A stretch of DNA of 64,000 bases from MED-G105 sp039814575 (GCA_039814575.1 JBCCAY010000003.1:62001-126000); one strand, 5' to 3'; counted from the stretch's first letter, positions 43,717-52,748 are shown. Notes: generated by a model from the sequence alone, not told the origin. Translations and numbers: made by a program.

Positions 43717-43845
43717 CCGTCCCTTCGCCGGTGCTAACCGGGCAGGTTCTAAGGGTGCTCGCGTGGCGCGCTTCTGGTGCACTTCAAAACAGCGAACAGA
43801 AGCAAACGCGATCTCAGCGGGTTCAGCCCGCGCCCCTCGGCGGAA
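43717..43845 (-). promoter_or_regulatory. TPP riboswitch (THI element) for PH-protein/thiC
   Basis: On the minus strand the aptamer core is clear: GGGGCGCGGGCTGAACCCG, then CTGAGA (43812-43817), a long variable P3a insert, ACCCTTAGAACCTG (43743-43756), and CACCGGCGAAGGGACGG ending at 43717. The 3' end overlaps the ribosome binding site of the GTG start at 43710, so thiamine pyrophosphate should act by blocking translation initiation. Both genes of the operon would be controlled. Confidence 0.92.
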
Positions 43846-44015
43846 TTTGTGGTAGCAAATGGACGGCGAACGTTCAATAAAAACTGAGCCCTGGAAAACC
43901 TGGCGCGGGGACGATTTGTAAATCCGGCGGCGAATCCAATCGCAATCCCGGCGCTCGCGCTTTTCGTATCCGAGCAATGGACGTCGGCTGGGCCGGCTTA
44001 TTAGGAAGGCGATCC

Positions 44016-45026
44016 ATGACGACGCTTAAATCCTCACGCATTGGCGTCGTCGGCGCAGGCCTTGCTGGGCTCGTCGTCGCGGAAGGCTTGGCGCGGGCCG
44101 GCGCGCGCGTTCGGGTTTTCGAAAAAAGCCGCGGCGTCGCTGGGCGCTTGTCTACCCGCCGGGTTCGTGAGGCCGGGCCGGCAGAGGGCTTGGAGTTCGA
44201 CCATGGCGCGCCGGCTTTGCATGGGAATAGTGGGGCGTTCGAGGCGTTCCTATCGCGCCTCGCCGACGCGGGAAGCGTCGCGCCGTGGCGAGCGGATATC
44301 GACGCGGAACGCGCGCCGTCCGAAGCGATGGTGGGGACGCCGCGCATGAATGCGGCGTTAGCGCCGTTGACGGCCGGGCTTGATATTCAACTCCGAACGA
44401 CGGTGAAGGCTGTGACCTCTGGCGAAGACGGCTGTCGAGTCCGCTATGAGGATGCTGACGGCGAAGCGTTTGAAGAAACGTTCGACCGCATCGTCATCGC
44501 GGCGCCGGCGCCGCAAACGGCGGTGATCGCCGCCGCTGTGCCAGAAATCGCAGAGGCGGCGAACGCGTCGCGCTATCACCCTTGTTGGACGGTTATGGCG
44601 GCTGTGACGGGCGCCGGCCTGCCTAAAGGGGCTGGAGCAGGCGGCGCAATCGCAGCACTCATTTGCAACAACGCGAAGCCGGGCCGCGATGCAGCATTGG
44701 ACGGCCGCGCGCTCACCACATGGGTCGCCCATGCAACGCCGGAATGGACGGAGGCCCACCTAGAAGAGTCTCGCGAGGACGTGCTGGCGCAATTGACGCC
44801 GGAACTTCTAGAGAGGCTTGGCGCGGCCGAAAGCGATGTTGCTTATGTGACGGCCCACCGATGGCGTTATGCGCGTGTCGCGACGCCGCTCGGCCGCACT
44901 TTTGCGGCGAATACGGATGAAACTGTCTTCGCCGTCGGCGACTGGTGTTTGGGAGCCGACGCCGGTTGCGCCTATGACAGTGCTCTTGCGTTGCTTGCCG
45001 TATTCGGCCGCACGTCTGTGGCGTAA
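44016..45026 (+). CDS. FAD-dependent oxidoreductase (renalase-like)
   Basis: A 336-aa flavoprotein of the COG3380/renalase-like amine-oxidase group. The dinucleotide-binding start is IGVVGAGLAGLVVAEGLARAG, then VFEKSRGVAGRLSTRR and FDHGAPAL; the C-terminal FAD motif is TVFAVGDWCLGADAGCAYDSAL. The ATG at 44016 has GGAAGG 7 bases upstream; a longer frame starting at 43977 lacks one. It is divergent from the thiamine operon; whether it relates to it is unknown. It is distinct from ThiO glycine oxidase. Confidence 0.85.
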   Translation: MTTLKSSRIGVVGAGLAGLVVAEGLARAGARVRVFEKSRGVAGRLSTRRVREAGPAEGLEFDHGAPALHGNSGAFEAFLSRLADAGSVAPWRADIDAERAPSEAMVGTPRMNAALAPLTAGLDIQLRTTVKAVTSGEDGCRVRYEDADGEAFEETFDRIVIAAPAPQTAVIAAAVPEIAEAANASRYHPCWTVMAAVTGAGLPKGAGAGGAIAALICNNAKPGRDAALDGRALTTWVAHATPEWTEAHLEESREDVLAQLTPELLERLGAAESDVAYVTAHRWRYARVATPLGRTFAANTDETVFAVGDWCLGADAGCAYDSALALLAVFGRTSVA

Positions 45027-45387
45027 CGTGCTCGGTCGTGTTTCTGCAGTCGAGCGCCGACCGTTGTTTCGTTAACTCTCAGTCACGTTGTTGTGGCGTC
45101 GACGCCGAACGCTAGGGGCGAATGGGCGATTATCGACGCAGTCGATGCGCGATATGGAAACAATCCGTTGTACTTCGTCGTCGGTAAGCGATATCCATTG
45201 GTCTGTAGGCAGAGAGCACGCTCATGCAAACGGATCGCACTATCGACGACGGTGAGGATATCGGTGGACCGCGCGGGTCTTTTTACGGTTCCCATCACCG
45301 CTCGCCTTTTCCGATCGCGCCGTTTGCAGCGCCGCAAAAATCCACTCGATCCCGCAAGCCTTTCGACCTTTAAAATGGAGGAGCGCC
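45027..45387. other. Intergenic region upstream of katG
   Basis: About 360 bp that should hold the katG promoter. I looked for an OxyR-like ATAG-N7-CTAT pattern and did not find a convincing one. A possible 49-codon ORF (45224-45373) lies at the 3' end and is listed separately. No terminator with a T tract was found after the oxidoreductase gene. Confidence 0.35.
45224..45373 (+). CDS. Possible 49-aa small ORF before katG
   Basis: ATG-to-TAA frame beginning MQTDRTIDDGEDIGGP and ending SRSRKPFDL-like (TRSRKPFDL), 14 bp before katG. An AGAGAG sits about 7 bases upstream of the ATG. The composition is acidic first, then aromatic and proline-rich. No family recognised; it could be a leader peptide or a chance frame. 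Confidence 0.25.
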   Translation: MQTDRTIDDGEDIGGPRGSFYGSHHRSPFPIAPFAAPQKSTRSRKPFDL

Positions 45388-47766
45388 ATGAAGCGCACGC
45401 TTAAGACCCCTTTATTCGTTTCCACAGCCGTGTTGGCGCTGACGCTCGCGGCGTGTTCGCAAGACGCGACGACAGACGTCGCCGCCGAGACGGCTGCGCC
45501 AAAGGCTATGGGCGGCGATGAGGGTGTTGATGATGCGGCCGTGTCCGAACCCGCCGCGGCGTCTGAGCCGGCGAGCGCCATGGCGGAAGCGTCCTATAAT
45601 GGCGCGGCGACGGCGGTGAAGCCGACGCGGAATGAACGCTTCTGGCCGGAGAATCTCGACCTCACCATTCTCCGACAGAACGAGCCGGCCGCGAACCCGC
45701 TGGGCGCTGATTTCGATTATGCGAAAGCGTTCGCAAGCGTCGATCTTGATGCGCTGAAAAAAGAAATCGAAGCGGTGATGACGACGTCGCAGGATTGGTG
45801 GCCGGCGGATTACGGCCATTACGGCCCGTTTTTCATTCGCATGGCATGGCACAGCGCCGGCACCTATCGCGTCTCTGACGGGCGCGGCGGCGCCGGCGCC
45901 GGGCAGCAGCGGTTTGAACCGCTGAACAGCTGGCCGGACAATACCAACCTCGATAAAGCCCAACGGTTATTGTGGCCGATTAAGCAGAAATATGGCCGTA
46001 ATGTATCGTGGGCGGACTTAATGGTCCTTACCGGGAACGTGGCGCTAGAATCCATGGGGTTCAAAACGTTCGGCTTCGCCGGCGGACGGGAAGACGCCTG
46101 GCAGCCTGACCTTGTTTATTGGGGGCCGGAGACGATCTTCCTCGACGACAAACGCTATAGCGGCGATCGCGATTTACAAAAACCGCTTGCGGCGGTTCAA
46201 ATGGGCCTCATCTATGTCAATCCCGAAGGCCCGAACGGCAATCCCGATCCGCTCGCGGCGGCCCATGACATCCGTGAGACGTTCGGGCGGATGGCGATGA
46301 ATGATGAAGAGACCGTCGCGCTCATCGCCGGCGGGCACACCTTCGGCAAAGCCCATGGCGCGGCGCCTGTCGCTGATTGCCTGGAGGGCGAACCGGCGGC
46401 GGCCGGCGTCGAACAACAAGCGCTCGGCTGGAAGAATAAGTGCGGTTCCGGTGTCGCCGGCGATGCGATCACCAGCGGCCTGGAAGGCGCTTGGTCGGCG
46501 AACCCCGTCGCGTGGACGACACAATATCTCGATAATCTCTTCGGGTATGAGTGGGTGCAAACGAAGAGCCCAGCTGGCGCGACGCAGTGGGTCCCGTCCG
46601 ATGAGACCGCGAAAGGCCTCGTGCCCGACGCGCATGATCCGTCAAAGACCCATGCGCCGATTATGTTCACTACGGACTTATCGCTGAAGTTCGATCCGGC
46701 CTATCGCGAGATCGCCAAGCGGTTCCATGAGAACCCTGAAGAGTTTGAAGCGGCCTTTGCGCGGGCTTGGTTTAAGCTGACCCACCGGGACATGGGCCCG
46801 CGGGCGCGCTATCTCGGCGCTGATGCGCCGGCTGAGGAGCTGATTTGGCAAGACCCGATCCCTGCTGTCGATCACCCCGTGATTAATGATGCCGATATTC
46901 GTTCTCTGAAAGCTGATATTCTTGCTTCGGGAGTGTCGGTGTCGGATCTTGTAAAAACCGCTTGGGCGTCGGCGTCCACTTATCGTGATACGGATAAACG
47001 CGGCGGCGCCAATGGGGCGCGGGTTCGTCTCGCGCCGCAGAAAGACTGGGCGGTCAATGATCCGGCGCAATTAAGCGCTACCTTAGACGCGCTGGAGAAG
47101 GTGCAAACGTCTTTCAATGAGGCGCAAACCGGCGGTAAGCGTGTTTCGCTTGCAGATGTGATTGTTCTTGGCGGCGCTGCGGCGGTAGAGAAAGCGGCGA
47201 AAGACGCCGGTCATACCGTCAGTGTTCCGTTTTCGCCGGGACGCGCGGACGCCACGAACGATCACACTGATGCGGCGTCTTTCGCGGTGCTTGAACCGGT
47301 TGCGGACGGTTTCCGGAACTATGTGGGCGCAGGGCTCGCAGACGGCCCTGCGACGCTGTTGGTGGATCGCGCTGATTTGCTTGGTCTCACCGTGCCGGAG
47401 ATGACAGCGCTTATCGGCGGTCTGCGCACCCTTGGCGCGAACGCCGGCGGCGCCCAGCATGGCGTCTTCACCGACGCGCCAGGCGCTCTCAGCAATGACT
47501 TCTTCGTCAATCTGCTTGACATGGGTACGGTTTGGACGCCGGCGGCGACAAACGGCGTCAATGGCGGCGTTTATGAGGGGCGTGACCGCGAGAGCGGCGA
47601 CCTGAAATGGACCGCGACGGAAGTCGATCTTGTCTTCGGTTCAAACTCGCAGTTGCGCGCGGTGGCAGAGGCTTATGCGTTCGCCGACGCCGAGGCTGCC
47701 TTTGTAGCTGACTTCGTCGCCGCTTGGACGAAAGTGATGACGCTCGACCGGTTCGATCTGAGCTAG
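45388..47766 (+). CDS. katG: Catalase-peroxidase KatG with lipoprotein signal
   Basis: Bifunctional haem catalase-peroxidase that removes hydrogen peroxide. Catalytic residues: Arg151, Trp154 and His155 (RMAWHSAGTYR); Tyr276 (MGLIYVNPEGP) and Met302 (GRMAMNDEET), which form the Trp-Tyr-Met adduct with Trp154; proximal His317 (AGGHTFGKAHG). 792 aa, about 50 more than usual. The extra N-terminus is a lipoprotein signal with lipobox LAAC (Cys23) and a disordered Ala/Glu/Ser linker to about residue 78, so the enzyme is probably anchored outside the cytoplasm. GGAGG precedes the start. Confidence 0.96.
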   Translation: MKRTLKTPLFVSTAVLALTLAACSQDATTDVAAETAAPKAMGGDEGVDDAAVSEPAAASEPASAMAEASYNGAATAVKPTRNERFWPENLDLTILRQNEPAANPLGADFDYAKAFASVDLDALKKEIEAVMTTSQDWWPADYGHYGPFFIRMAWHSAGTYRVSDGRGGAGAGQQRFEPLNSWPDNTNLDKAQRLLWPIKQKYGRNVSWADLMVLTGNVALESMGFKTFGFAGGREDAWQPDLVYWGPETIFLDDKRYSGDRDLQKPLAAVQMGLIYVNPEGPNGNPDPLAAAHDIRETFGRMAMNDEETVALIAGGHTFGKAHGAAPVADCLEGEPAAAGVEQQALGWKNKCGSGVAGDAITSGLEGAWSANPVAWTTQYLDNLFGYEWVQTKSPAGATQWVPSDETAKGLVPDAHDPSKTHAPIMFTTDLSLKFDPAYREIAKRFHENPEEFEAAFARAWFKLTHRDMGPRARYLGADAPAEELIWQDPIPAVDHPVINDADIRSLKADILASGVSVSDLVKTAWASASTYRDTDKRGGANGARVRLAPQKDWAVNDPAQLSATLDALEKVQTSFNEAQTGGKRVSLADVIVLGGAAAVEKAAKDAGHTVSVPFSPGRADATNDHTDAASFAVLEPVADGFRNYVGAGLADGPATLLVDRADLLGLTVPEMTALIGGLRTLGANAGGAQHGVFTDAPGALSNDFFVNLLDMGTVWTPAATNGVNGGVYEGRDRESGDLKWTATEVDLVFGSNSQLRAVAEAYAFADAEAAFVADFVAAWTKVMTLDRFDLS

Positions 47767-47790
47767 TCCGTATAGACAGTGAGAATGCTG

Positions 47791-47826
47791 ACGGGGCGCA
47801 AGAGCGATCTTGCGCCCCGTTTATTT
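47791..47826 (+). terminator. katG intrinsic terminator
   Basis: A perfect 13-bp stem (ACGGGGCGCAAGA/TCTTGCGCCCCGT) with a GCGA tetraloop, followed by TTATTT. It lies 24 bp after the katG stop and just before the convergent serine hydrolase end, and could work in both directions. Confidence 0.9.
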
Positions 47827-47832
47827 GTGGCG

Positions 47833-49116
47833 TTACGCGCGCGCCTCTAAAAGCGGCAAGATGATCTCGTCGATCCGCTTCTTAAGTTTGTCCGATGTCT
47901 CGTATTCATCTTTGATGAATTCAGGCTTATGGGTGCCTGCTGCATTGTAGGCTAAAAAGACGACGATGGCGTTGTTCGCCGGTAAGCAATACATGTTTTG
48001 CCCGGCATAGCCGGAGTTCACCATAAACGGCTTTAAGGCTGTTTGGTCGGTCTCTTGCTCGGTCACCCAACCATATCCATACCCCATTTCTGCGCCGTCA
48101 TATAATTGCGACCAACCTTCCGGCAAGGGAGAGATCGGTGTTAGCGCCCGATTCGCATAGTCCTCGGAAATCACGCGTTGACCATCCCAGTCGCCGCGCG
48201 ATATCATCAGTTTGCAGAGCTTATACGTATCTTCCGCAGTCAAATAAAGCCCGCCCATTGCGTCGTTAAGGCCCGCTGGCGTTGTTTTCCAATAATGGTT
48301 CTGAACGCCGAGGGGGCTGAATAAGTGTTCTTCGGCGTACTCAGCGGCGCTCTTGCCGGATATGTGTTCTATCACGGCCGAGAGCAAATGGACCGCGCCG
48401 CCATTATAGGCGAAAACCCCGCCCGGCGGCCCGGCCATTGGCCGATCGAGTGTGTATTGCACCCAATCATCGACTTGCCATTCAAGCATCTCGAGGTCGC
48501 TTAGTTTTTCTGGGTCTTCAGACCACGTATCAGACTCGTTCCAGTCCAGATTCATCGTTAAAGAAACAAGATGCTCGATGGTCACCGCGTCCCACCATTC
48601 GTCGCGTTGCGGCTTCTTGTAACGGTCGTCGATATAGTCGAGAACTTTTGCTTCGCGAATGTCTGGTAGATCGCCGCGCGTTTCCGCAATGCCGATCAGC
48701 AAACTCGTCACCGTCTTCGTGACGGACATTAATGTATGCAGATTGGTGTTTTGGTAATAGGGGTGCCAATCTGGATCGGCGTAGGCATAGGCGCCAGAGT
48801 CATACTTAAGGGGGCCGTCTTTGACGTCGTTTAAGTCGACCAATTCCTCATACTTGCGGTCATATTTGAGATGAAACGCCGGCTCGCCTTTATGAATAAC
48901 AAGAACTTCGTCAATTAATCCGTAAACGCCGTCTGTGAGATTTTTGTCAAGCGCATCAATCTGACGTTGCAATTCGTCGGTCGCAATTTGCGCCTGGGGC
49001 TCAGGCTCCTTTTCGGCCATTGGCGTTTGTTGCGGCGTATCTTGACAGGCTGCAAGGAACGCGCACGCGCTTAGAATCGTAAAAGACCGGGGCGCCAAAA
49101 AGCGAAGGCGTTTCAT
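47833..49116 (-). CDS. Beta-lactamase-fold serine hydrolase, lipoprotein
   Basis: A 427-aa S12-type serine hydrolase. The signal peptide ends in the lipobox LAAC (Cys about 24), so it is membrane-anchored. Active-site motifs: SVTK (SxxK) in LHTLMSVTKTVTSLLIG, and YNG in VFAYNGGAVHLLSAV (YxN-type). The C-terminal part has VNSGYAGQNMYCLP in the third-motif position. Not similar enough to the lipoprotein hydrolase of the spoVR cluster to suggest recent duplication. The substrate is unknown. Confidence 0.85.
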   Translation of the reverse strand: MKRLRFLAPRSFTILSACAFLAACQDTPQQTPMAEKEPEPQAQIATDELQRQIDALDKNLTDGVYGLIDEVLVIHKGEPAFHLKYDRKYEELVDLNDVKDGPLKYDSGAYAYADPDWHPYYQNTNLHTLMSVTKTVTSLLIGIAETRGDLPDIREAKVLDYIDDRYKKPQRDEWWDAVTIEHLVSLTMNLDWNESDTWSEDPEKLSDLEMLEWQVDDWVQYTLDRPMAGPPGGVFAYNGGAVHLLSAVIEHISGKSAAEYAEEHLFSPLGVQNHYWKTTPAGLNDAMGGLYLTAEDTYKLCKLMISRGDWDGQRVISEDYANRALTPISPLPEGWSQLYDGAEMGYGYGWVTEQETDQTALKPFMVNSGYAGQNMYCLPANNAIVVFLAYNAAGTHKPEFIKDEYETSDKLKKRIDEIILPLLEARA

Positions 49117-49229
49117 TTACTCATTCCTCTTTGCGTTAGGTATGATGACCAGTAAGGTCCTTATAGAGAGACTAAGGTATTGAGATACCATTTTCTAGGC
49201 CATGCCAGGAGTGTTTGGGGAGCAAAGCA

Positions 49230-50600
49230 ATGAAGCCTTATTTGTCAGCGTTGACGGCGGTTCTGACCATGATCGCAGCGGGGTGCGGCGGCGACGGAAC
49301 GAACGCGGGGGCGAGCGATTCCAGCGACGCCTATGAGATGATCGTTGCTGAAATTGCCGCTCTAGAAGAGGTGCTGACGGACCTTCCGCCGGAGGCTCGC
49401 ACGGAAATTGAAGGCGAGATCCAGGCTGAAATAGCTGCATTGCGCGCTGAGGCGACGGCGCTAGCGTCCCGCTCTAGCTCACCTCGAGGGGACGGTGAAA
49501 CGCCGGCTGCGGGTTTAGCGTCAGACAGCAACGGCGGCTCGAGGGCGCAAGCCCGCCAAGCGAGCGGTTCAGCGAAAGGGCTCCCCGACGGCGCATGGCG
49601 GGTGAAGCCGTTCAAAATTATGGATCGCACCGGTTTTGAAAAGCCACTCGTGGCGGCGACTATTTTGGCGCCGGCGGATTGGAAAGACGAGGGCGGCGTT
49701 GTTTGGACGCCGAATGATGCGTGCAATTCGTCTGGTTACAATTATAGCTATAAGGTCTCGTCAGTCGACGGATTGTCGAACTTCACCGTTTTCCCAACGG
49801 ACCGTTGGTTTTGGTCGTCCAACGGCTCCGGAATGCCCGGGTGCCGCACGGAAACGTTCGACAGTGCAGAGGCGTATCTGCGCGGCATGATCCCGCGCGT
49901 CAATGCGGCGGCGAGAATTGTCTCCTATCGTCAGCGTGACGACATGTTGAAGCTCCTGCGCCCATACGAGAACCAAACGCCAATGCCGGGCGGTGGTTTG
50001 CGCACCTATTTCGACGCCGGTGAAGCAATCATTGAGTACCAAGAGAACGGTGTCAATTTGCGTGAAATGGTCGCCGTCGCCATAACCTTCAATGAGTCTT
50101 GGTTGGACCCGTCCTATGGCATGCCAGGATATAAAACGATTGGCGGGTCGACCATGCCGGGCTTTGCTTACCGGGCGCCGGTTGGCGAATTTGACGCGGC
50201 GTTCGCTGAGGCGGTGCGTACATCCTACGCCGCCGGACCCGAATGGTCGCGGCGCATTGCGCGACACCAGGCGAAAATCAATAAGTCAAACCTCGAAACG
50301 TCGCGCAAAATCTCTGACATTAACGCCCGTACGAACGCTGAGATCTCCGACATGATGCATCAAGGGTATCGCGAGCGGGATGCGATGCGCGATCGCGGCG
50401 CGCGTGAGACGTCAGAAGCGATTAGGGGCGTTGAGACCTATGATGATCCGTATGCGCCAGGCGGAACCGTTGAGCTTGATTTCACCTATGACAATGCTTG
50501 GCGGCTTGATGACGGCACCTATGTGCTGACCGACGATGTTGATTTTCAACCCTTCCGCGACCTCGGCGTTGACGGGCGCAAACTGACGCCGACGCCTTAG
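49230..50600 (+). CDS. Large hypothetical lipoprotein
   Basis: A 456-aa exported lipoprotein: the signal SALTAVLTMIAAGC places the lipid Cys near residue 19. An acidic coiled-coil-like segment follows (about 31-72), then a disordered Ser/Gly stretch, a globular domain (about 105-335, with AATILAPADWKDEGGVVW and YEPSYGMPG-like repeats) and a charged helix (about 345-395, rich in Arg/Glu). The ATG at 49230 has GGGGAG upstream. No family recognised; an envelope-associated role is inferred. Confidence 0.7.
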   Translation: MKPYLSALTAVLTMIAAGCGGDGTNAGASDSSDAYEMIVAEIAALEEVLTDLPPEARTEIEGEIQAEIAALRAEATALASRSSSPRGDGETPAAGLASDSNGGSRAQARQASGSAKGLPDGAWRVKPFKIMDRTGFEKPLVAATILAPADWKDEGGVVWTPNDACNSSGYNYSYKVSSVDGLSNFTVFPTDRWFWSSNGSGMPGCRTETFDSAEAYLRGMIPRVNAAARIVSYRQRDDMLKLLRPYENQTPMPGGGLRTYFDAGEAIIEYQENGVNLREMVAVAITFNESWLDPSYGMPGYKTIGGSTMPGFAYRAPVGEFDAAFAEAVRTSYAAGPEWSRRIARHQAKINKSNLETSRKISDINARTNAEISDMMHQGYRERDAMRDRGARETSEAIRGVETYDDPYAPGGTVELDFTYDNAWRLDDGTYVLTDDVDFQPFRDLGVDGRKLTPTP

Positions 50601-50658
50601 TGCGAGCGTTAACGGGGTCGCCAAGGGGGGGCAAGCGGTGTTGCCAAGGGGCTTGTCG

Positions 50659-51369
50659 TTAGGCCGCTTGGGGGCGGGCCGCATTTTGGTTCTTGCCTTT
50701 GTTGCGGCGTTCGTCGAAATCGTCAGCGAAGCCGTGATTAACGTCGCGATGTTCCGCCTCGTCGGCGCGCACGGCGATTATCACGTCCCTTAGCCGCGCG
50801 TCGGACCTGAGTTTCCAATAATCGATGGCGATGTCCGGGGCGGGAACGTTTTCGTGCCGGCCGGCGTCGACTTCCGCGAGGTATTGGGTGTAGCTGATGA
50901 CGGCTTCTTCTTCGAAATAACCGACAACGCGATGGGCCGTGCGCGGCGCAAAGAGATAGAGAAAGAAATAGGCGTTGTAGAAGAGCATTTGCGTCACGGC
51001 GACGAGCGCGCGCTCAAAGCCGGTCGGCTGTGCGATATGGATGAACGTCATCAGATGCATCCGCTCGTTTTCCGCCTCGTCGAGGAGCGTGCGGATCCAG
51101 CCGCGATCGTCGCGGATATGGCGCAATGCCGAGAGGTGCTGGAGCAGTCCGCCGACCATGCCCGGCACGGCGGCGACGGTCTCTAGAACGACGGCGCGGT
51201 GGCCGTAGCGCTTGGCGAAGAACTTGTCGGCGAAAAACCGTAAGGCTTTGACGAAAGCGAAGGCGACTTTATCGCTCGGCCCCTGGGGCGTGCGATGGAC
51301 GTCGATGGGACGGTCTTGCGGGGCTTCGCCGTCTTTTTTGACAGTGTGGTCGCGTGGATCGAGGGTCAT
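50659..51369 (-). CDS. aox: Alternative oxidase (ubiquinol oxidase, non-electrogenic)
   Basis: Di-iron membrane-bound ubiquinol oxidase that passes electrons to oxygen without pumping protons. The diagnostic ligands are all present: Glu63 (VLETVAAVPG), Glu102 and His105 (NERMHLMTF), Glu in FEEEAV (153-155), and Glu204 with His207 (RADEAEHRDVNH). 236 aa, short compared with plant AOX but usual for bacteria. No operon partner; the stop is 58 bp from the convergent lipoprotein gene. It may give resistance to cyanide, NO or over-reduction. Confidence 0.95.
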   Translation of the reverse strand: MTLDPRDHTVKKDGEAPQDRPIDVHRTPQGPSDKVAFAFVKALRFFADKFFAKRYGHRAVVLETVAAVPGMVGGLLQHLSALRHIRDDRGWIRTLLDEAENERMHLMTFIHIAQPTGFERALVAVTQMLFYNAYFFLYLFAPRTAHRVVGYFEEEAVISYTQYLAEVDAGRHENVPAPDIAIDYWKLRSDARLRDVIIAVRADEAEHRDVNHGFADDFDERRNKGKNQNAARPQAA

Positions 51370-51474
51370 TCAAACGTCCTCACTAGATCTCCGAGATAGT
51401 CTCTCTTTACCAAATGATGATGCGTTGAGTCTCGGAAAATGCGGCGCGCTGTCGCGGATTTGCTTGCGATCGCG

Positions 51475-52008
51475 CTAGTGCGCGAGGAGGGCCGCCAAAG
51501 ACTTCAGATCGGCGCTGCTTAACCGCGCTGCGGCGTCTGGCGCTATCGCAGCGTCGCCAAGGCTTGCCGCATAAAGAAAGCGCGCCCGCCGCCGCGCATC
51601 TCCATCCTTCAAACCCTCCGCCTTCAGTAATTTTCGGATATAGTCTATACGGAGTTTATCGACTTTGTTTAAACGTTTTCGTGCTTCCTCGTCGTATTCC
51701 GCCCATACTCTAACGGCTCGATCGAGTTCCGGCCTTGCTGCGTAGGCGCGCGCCATAAGGTCGGATAATCGATCATGGTCGCGGTCCTTCGCGTCTAAGT
51801 CTTGAATGGTTGCGTCCGTCGTTCGCGATTGCCAATGGTCGAGCAGCCGTACCTGGAAATCACGTAGGTCTTTAAAGTGCCAATAAAAGCTGCCGCGCGA
51901 GACGCCCAGTGTTTCAGCCATGCTCGCCGCTTTTATGGCGGCGAAGCCGGACATCGCTAGGGTTTTTAGGCCGTGATCCAGCCAATCATTTTCTGACAGT
52001 CGAGGCAT
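51475..52008 (-). CDS. TetR family transcriptional regulator
   Basis: A 177-aa repressor-type regulator. The helix-turn-helix is at about residues 22-42 (AASMAETLGVSRGSFYWHFKDL), with a variable helical ligand domain after it. The ATG at 52008 is preferred; a GTG at 52023 would put the start inside the probable operator. It is divergent from a small membrane protein gene, with operator-like boxes between them, so it likely controls that gene and itself. The inducer is unknown. Confidence 0.9.
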   Translation of the reverse strand: MPRLSENDWLDHGLKTLAMSGFAAIKAASMAETLGVSRGSFYWHFKDLRDFQVRLLDHWQSRTTDATIQDLDAKDRDHDRLSDLMARAYAARPELDRAVRVWAEYDEEARKRLNKVDKLRIDYIRKLLKAEGLKDGDARRRARFLYAASLGDAAIAPDAAARLSSADLKSLAALLAH

Positions 52009-52019
52009 AGTGCGTCCAT

Positions 52020-52080
52020 ACACAAGTGTCTTGACAAAGGCGAGCTAATTCCCCAACCATACACTTATGTTTGGTTGGGG
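52020..52080. promoter_or_regulatory. Probable TetR operators in divergent promoter region
   Basis: Two matching boxes: ACACAAGTGT (52020-52029) and, on the other strand, ACATAAGTGT (complement of ACACTTATGT, 52061-52070). The second is enclosed by a perfect 9-bp inverted repeat, CCCCAACCA (52051-52059) and TGGTTGGGG (52072-52080). A TTGACA (52031-52036) could be a -35 element. The arrangement between a TetR gene and its divergent target is typical of autoregulation. Confidence 0.55.
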
Positions 52081-52086
52081 AAGTCG

Positions 52087-52437
52087 ATGCAGGATATTTT
52101 TCTTTATGGCGCTGGTTTGCTAGGGATCATTATATCCGTGGCGCACGGATATATCGGCGAAGTACGCGTCGTCCGACCGGTGCGTGCGTCTACCACGCAG
52201 GCGAAGCGCGTTTTGCACGCGATCATGTTTCTAAGTGCGGTCTATTGGTTTGCCGCTAGCGCGCTACTGCTGATTACGCCGCTGTTATTGTCTGACGCTC
52301 AGCGGCCGTTTGTCGTCTATGGCGTTGCGCTGGTATTTGTTTCGGGGTGTCTCGGAAATTTATGGGCGACCCGTGGCGGTCATTTTGGTTGGATTTTGTT
52401 GGCCGCAGCGGCGGCCTTAGCGATCGCAGGGGCTTAG
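52087..52437 (+). CDS. Small four-helix membrane protein under TetR control
   Basis: A 116-aa integral membrane protein with four hydrophobic helices (about 4-22, 42-65, 70-90 and 98-115) and the loop HGYIGEVRVVRPVRAST, which is reminiscent of small uncharacterised membrane proteins. The ATG at 52087 with GGGGAAG upstream is preferred over a TTG 12 bases earlier. It is divergent from the TetR gene. A transport or stress role is only inferred from the pairing. Confidence 0.68.
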   Translation: MQDIFLYGAGLLGIIISVAHGYIGEVRVVRPVRASTTQAKRVLHAIMFLSAVYWFAASALLLITPLLLSDAQRPFVVYGVALVFVSGCLGNLWATRGGHFGWILLAAAAALAIAGA

Positions 52438-52518
52438 AGAGCGAAGGTCTTTCATTATTGCCTGTTAAAGGCCTTCCATCTGATGTTCCGTTTCAACGCA
52501 AAAATATAAACTGAAAAT

Positions 52519-52588
52519 GTTTTTCCATTAAGAGCGGAAAAACCGATATCCCCGTCACGCCGTCCTTATGAGGGACGGCGTGACGGGG
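52519..52588. terminator. Pair of hairpins downstream of orphan TPP riboswitch
   Basis: A perfect 16-bp stem, CCCCGTCACGCCGTCC (52550-52565) with GGACGGCGTGACGGGG (52573-52588), and a second 8-bp stem, GTTTTTCC/GGAAAAAC (52519-52543). Read on the minus strand they come after the riboswitch and are followed by T-rich sequence (GGTTTTTCC, then CATTTTC), so they probably terminate that transcript. On the + strand they follow the small membrane protein gene. Confidence 0.6.
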
Positions 52589-52748
52589 AACCGGCTTTCG
52601 GCCGCCGTTCGCCCAAGCGACGCGGGCCAGCCAATAGGGCGCCGCTCTTGGGCGTTCGCGTCGCTAACGCCTGGCAAGAGGCGTATAACGAGCGCGATTA
52701 ACAGCCATTCCATGGGCGGAGGGGGACCGCCATGGCGCTTTAAATGTT

